Shown one piece after another: positions 60,101 through 64,000 of a stretch of DNA of 64,000 nt; the first letter of the stretch is position 1; each line of letters starts with the position of its first letter. Both the position numbers and the translations under genes were made by a program. The DNA comes from Phytophthora colocasiae (Eukaryota > Oomycota > Peronosporomycetes > Peronosporales > Peronosporaceae): positions 744,001 through 808,000 of the forward strand of contig JAGKQI010000095.1 in the NCBI GenBank assembly GCA_018806915.1. Reading direction: 5' to 3'. Under the pieces are notes generated by a model. The model searched no databases, was not told the origin of the DNA, and saw only the letters and a list, made by a program, of their open reading frames with translations.

Positions 60101-63100
60101 GATGTTACACGAATGTTTCTCGTTGGTGTGTGACACACGTGGATACATTTATGTGGGTACATAAATGTAACGGATTTAGTATCTAGCATACTAAATCCTA
60201 ATCAAAATGCAATGTGTGGCTCTGAGCTTAACTGCCAGCAAATGGCTACATATGTGACGTGTGAGAATACAATGTGTCATACACAGATCTGTGACTTGTG
60301 CCTCCGGCCCGTGTCTACCACACCAATGTAGCCATGGCACACCGTGCCGTGTAACCCCGTTACATTAGCTATCTGGTGCTCGTTGTCGTGTCTACGACTG
60401 TGCTGAGCACGTGTATTCACAAGACACAGTGACACATAGTGGCGCTGGCGCTTGCTTCACGGGCAACGTGGGCATCAAGCCCTGCACACAGTATCTCATC
60501 CGAGGGTCACATTAACGTTGATGCGAGTGGGTCCCACTGCTGTGTGGTTCGTGGAACCGTTGGTAGCCTGGAAGGCTTGCTCTGTGAATCACTGATCCAG
60601 TAGTATCATAGATACGCCACCTGTGGCCTTCTTCCCACGCCCGTAGAGCCCCTTGACTCGAGCCAGTAGGCTCATATGCTTGGTAAGCATTGGGCCCAAG
60701 TGTGTGCCAAGTGGCATCGCGTACGGAGGCGTGAAACGCGCACGAGAGACAGCGCCGTCCACTCAAGGCAAGGTGCCGTGGCCATCGGCCGATAATCGCG
60801 TCGTGTGTTTACACTTTCAGGATACGGTATCTGGAATCTTGGTGGGGGGGGGGGGAGTGTAACGGGGATGTTACACGAATGTTTCTCGTTGGTGTGTGAC
60901 ACACGTGGATACATTTATGTGGGTACATAAATGTAACGGATTTAGTATCTAGCATACTAAATCCTAATCAAAATGCAATGTGTGGCTCTGAGCTTAACTG
61001 CCAGCAAATGGCTACATATGTGACGTGAGAATACAATGTGTCATACACAGATCTGTGACTTGTGCCTCCGGCCCGTGTCTACCACACCAATGTAGCCATG
61101 GCACACCGTGCCGTGTAACCCCGTTACATTAGCTGTCTGGTGCTCGTTGTCGTGTCTACGACTGTGCTGAGCACGTGCATTCACAAGACACAGTGACACA
61201 TAGTGGCGCTTGCGCTTGCTTCACGGGCAACTTGGGCATCAAGCCCTGCACACAGTGCTCATCCGAGGGTCACATTAACGTTGATGCGAGTGGGTCCCAC
61301 TGCTGTGTGGTTCGTGGAACCGTTGGTAGCCTGGAAGGCTTGCTCTGTGAATCACTGATCCAGTAGTATCATAGATACGCCACCTGTGGCCTTCTTCCCA
61401 CGCCCGTAGAGCCCCTTGACTCGAGCCAGTAGGCTCATATGCTTAGTAAGCATTGGGCCCAAGTGTGTGCCAAGTGGCATCGCGTACGGAGGCGTGAAAC
61501 GCGCACGAGAGACAGCGCCGTCCACTCAAGGCAAGGTGCCGTGGCCATCGGCCGATAATCGCGTCGTGTGTTTACACTTTCAGGATACGGTATCTGGAAT
61601 CTTGGTGGGGGGAGTGTAACGGGGATGTTACACGAATGTTTCTCGTTGGTGTGTGACACACGTGGATACATTTATGTGGGTACATAAATGTAACGGATTT
61701 AGTATCTAGCATACTAAATCCTAATCAAAATGCAATGTGTGGCTCTGAGCTTAACTGCCAGCAAATGGCTACATATGTGACGTGTGAGAATACAATGTGT
61801 CATACACAGATCTGTGACTTGTGCCTCCGGCCCGTGTCTACCACACCAATGTAGCCATGGCACACCGTGCCGTGTAACCCCGTTACATTAGCTATCTGGT
61901 GCTCGTTGTCGTGTCTACGACTGTGCTGAGCACGTGTATTCACAAGACACAGTGACACATAGTGGCGCTTGCGCTTGCTTCACGGGCAACTTGGGCATCA
62001 AGCCCTGCACACAGTGCTCATCCGAGGGTCACATTAACGTTGATGCGAGTGGGTCCCACTGCTGTGTGGTTCGTGGAACCGTTGGTAGCCTGGAAGGCTT
62101 GCTCTGTGAATCACTGATCCAGTAGTATCATAGATACGCCACCTGTGGCCTTCTTCCCACGCCCGTAGAGCCCCTTGACTCGAGCCAGTAGGCTCATATG
62201 CTTGGTAAGCATTGGGCCCAAGTGTGTGCCAAGTGGCATCGCGTACGGAGGCGTGAAACGCGCACGAGAGACAGCGCCGTCCACTCAAGGCAAGGTGCCG
62301 TGGCCATCGGCCGATAATCGCGTCGTGTGTTTACACTTTCAGGATACGGTATCTGGAATCTTGGTGGGGGGGGGGAGTGTAACGGGGATGTTACACGAAT
62401 GTTTCTCGTTGGTGTGTGACACACGTGGATACATTTATGTGGGTACATAAATGTAACGGATTTAGTATCTAGCATACTAAATCCTAATCAAAATGCAATG
62501 TGTGGCTCTGAGCTTAACTGCCAGCAAATGGCTACATATGTGACGTGTGAGAATACAATGTGTCATACACAGATCTGTGACTTGTGCCTCCGGCCCGTGT
62601 CTACCACACCAATGTAGCCATGGCACACCGTGCCGTGTAACCCCGTTACATTAGCTGTCTGGTGCTCGTTGTCGTGTCTACGACTGTGCTGAGCACGTGT
62701 ATTCACAAGACACAGTGACACATAGTGGCGCTTGCGCTTGCTTCACGGGCAACTTGGGCATCAAGCCCTGCACAGTGCTCATCCGAGGGTCACATTAACG
62801 TTGATGCGAGTGGGTCCCACTGCTGTGTGGTTCGTGGAACCGTTGGTAGCCTGGAAGGCTTGCTCTGTGAATCACTGATCCAGTAGTATCATAGATACGC
62901 CACCTGTGGCCTTCTTCCCACGCCCGTAGAGCCCCTTGACTCGAGCCAGTAGGCTCATATGCTTGGTAAGCATTGGGCCCAAGTGTGTGCCAAGTGGCAT
63001 CGCGTACGGAGGCGTGAAACGCGCACGAGAGACAGCGCCGTCCACTCAAGGCAAGGTGCCGTGGCCATCGGCCGATAATCGCGTCGTGTGTTTACACTTT

Positions 63101-64000
63101 CAGGATACGGTATCTGGAATCTTGGTGGGGGGGTAACGGGGATGTTACACGAATGTTTCTCGTTGGTGTGTGACACACGTGGATACATTTATGTGGGTAC
63201 ATAAATGTAACGGATTTAGTATCTAGCATACTAAATCCTAATCAAATGCAATGTGTGGCTCTGAGCTTAACTGCCAGCAAATGGCTACATATGTGACGTG
63301 TGAGAATACAATGTGTCATACACAGATCTGTGACTTGTGCCTCCGGCCCGTGTCTACCACACCAATGTAGCCATGGCACACCGTGCCGTGTAACCCCGTT
63401 ACATTAGCTATCTGGTGCTCGTTGTCGTGTCTACGACTGTGCTGAGCACGTGCATTCACAAGACACAGTGACACATAGTGGCGCTTGCGCTTGCTTCACG
63501 GGCAACTTGGGCATCAAGCCCTGCACACAGTGCTCATCCGAGGGTCACATTAACGTTGATGCGAGTGGGTCCCACTGCTGTGTGGTTCGTGGAACCGTTG
63601 GTAGCCTGGAAGGCTTGCTCTGTGAATCACTGATCCAGTAGTATCATAGATACGCCACCTGTGGCCTTCTTCCCACGCCCGTAGAGCCCCTTGACTCGAG
63701 CCAGTAGGCTCATATGCTTGGTAAGCATTGGGCCCAAGTGTGTGCCAAGTGGCATCGCGTACGGAGGCGTGAAACGCGCACGAGAGACAGCGCCGTCCAC
63801 TCAAGGCAAGGTGCCGTGGCCATCGGCCGATAATCGCGTCGTGTGTTTACACTTTCAGGATACGGTATCTGGAATCTTGGTGGGGGGGAGTGTAACGGGG
63901 ATGTTACACGAATGTTTCTCGTTGGTGTGTGACACACGTGGATACATTTATGTGGGTACATAAATGTAACGGATTTAGTATCTAGCATACTAAATCCTAA

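Larger units (their letters stand above)
43681..64000 (+). repeat. Satellite S array, at least 26 units of ~760 bp
   Basis: Twenty-six complete units (starts at CTGAGCACGTG: 43681, 44439, 45197, 45955 and so on every 756-766 bp) and a 27th cut by the window end. Orientation is opposite to the array at 18723-33377. The first unit, at the edge, is more divergent (CACAAACAAC where others have CACGGGCAAC). Length variation comes mainly from a G run of 4 to 14 after GAATCTTGGT. The array continues past 64000. Confidence 0.96.

Noticed and set aside
43681..64000. S array as 5S rDNA or a tRNA cluster
   Set aside because: No 5S internal control boxes or tRNA A/B boxes with a foldable cloverleaf were recognised in the unit.
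43681..64000. S array as retrozyme or ribozyme-bearing repeats
   Set aside because: No CTGATGA...GAAA hammerhead core on either strand; nearest is CGGATGAG, and GTGAAAC without matching stems.

Overview
The whole 64 kb is repetitive DNA. I found no convincing host gene and no rRNA, tRNA or CRISPR array. The best fit is an oomycete nuclear genome, most likely Phytophthora or a close downy-mildew relative. The basis is resemblance, recalled rather than searched: the retroelement proteins look like the chromodomain Ty3/Gypsy elements common in Phytophthora assemblies (long gag, RNase H, integrase of D,D-35-E spacing, C-terminal chromodomain). Everything reads like heterochromatin, possibly pericentromeric.

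Layout. 1-6934: a deletion derivative of Gypsy family A on the + strand (LTR, RNase H/integrase/chromodomain, LTR) with an internal 1.23 kb duplication. 6935-18722: the most complete family-A copy, sharing the LTR at 5195-6934. It has a primer-binding site, gag, protease, RT, RNase H, integrase and chromodomain, all broken by frameshifts and stops, followed by the C-terminal half of a long antisense ORF (aORF, - strand). 18723-33377: about 19 copies of a ~760 bp satellite, called S here, read on the - strand. 33378-35389: a fragment of a second Gypsy family (LTR end, PBS, broken gag and protease). 35390-41693: a second family-A deletion derivative on the - strand, inserted into family 2. 41694-43680: the N-terminal half of the aORF, + strand. 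43681-64000: at least 26 more S units, + strand, running off the window.

How the parts fit. The aORF belongs between the chromodomain and the 3' LTR of family A, in antisense. Its C-half (left) and N-half (right) stop at the same point of the reading frame, at a shared CCTG, and in both places the neighbour is S in the same orientation relative to the gene. The simplest reading is that a satellite array sits inside the aORF of a retrotransposon, and that a later inversion, or an assembly join inside the array, separated the two halves. This predicts that the missing part of the family-2 LTR lies beyond the right end of the S array.

The S monomer is unusual: more than 20 short perfect hairpins or palindromes in 760 bp, a G run of 4 to 14, and a cysteine-rich frame that becomes continuous if a 58-nt GT...AG segment is removed. 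Coding assignments rest on motifs read by eye. No database search was possible.
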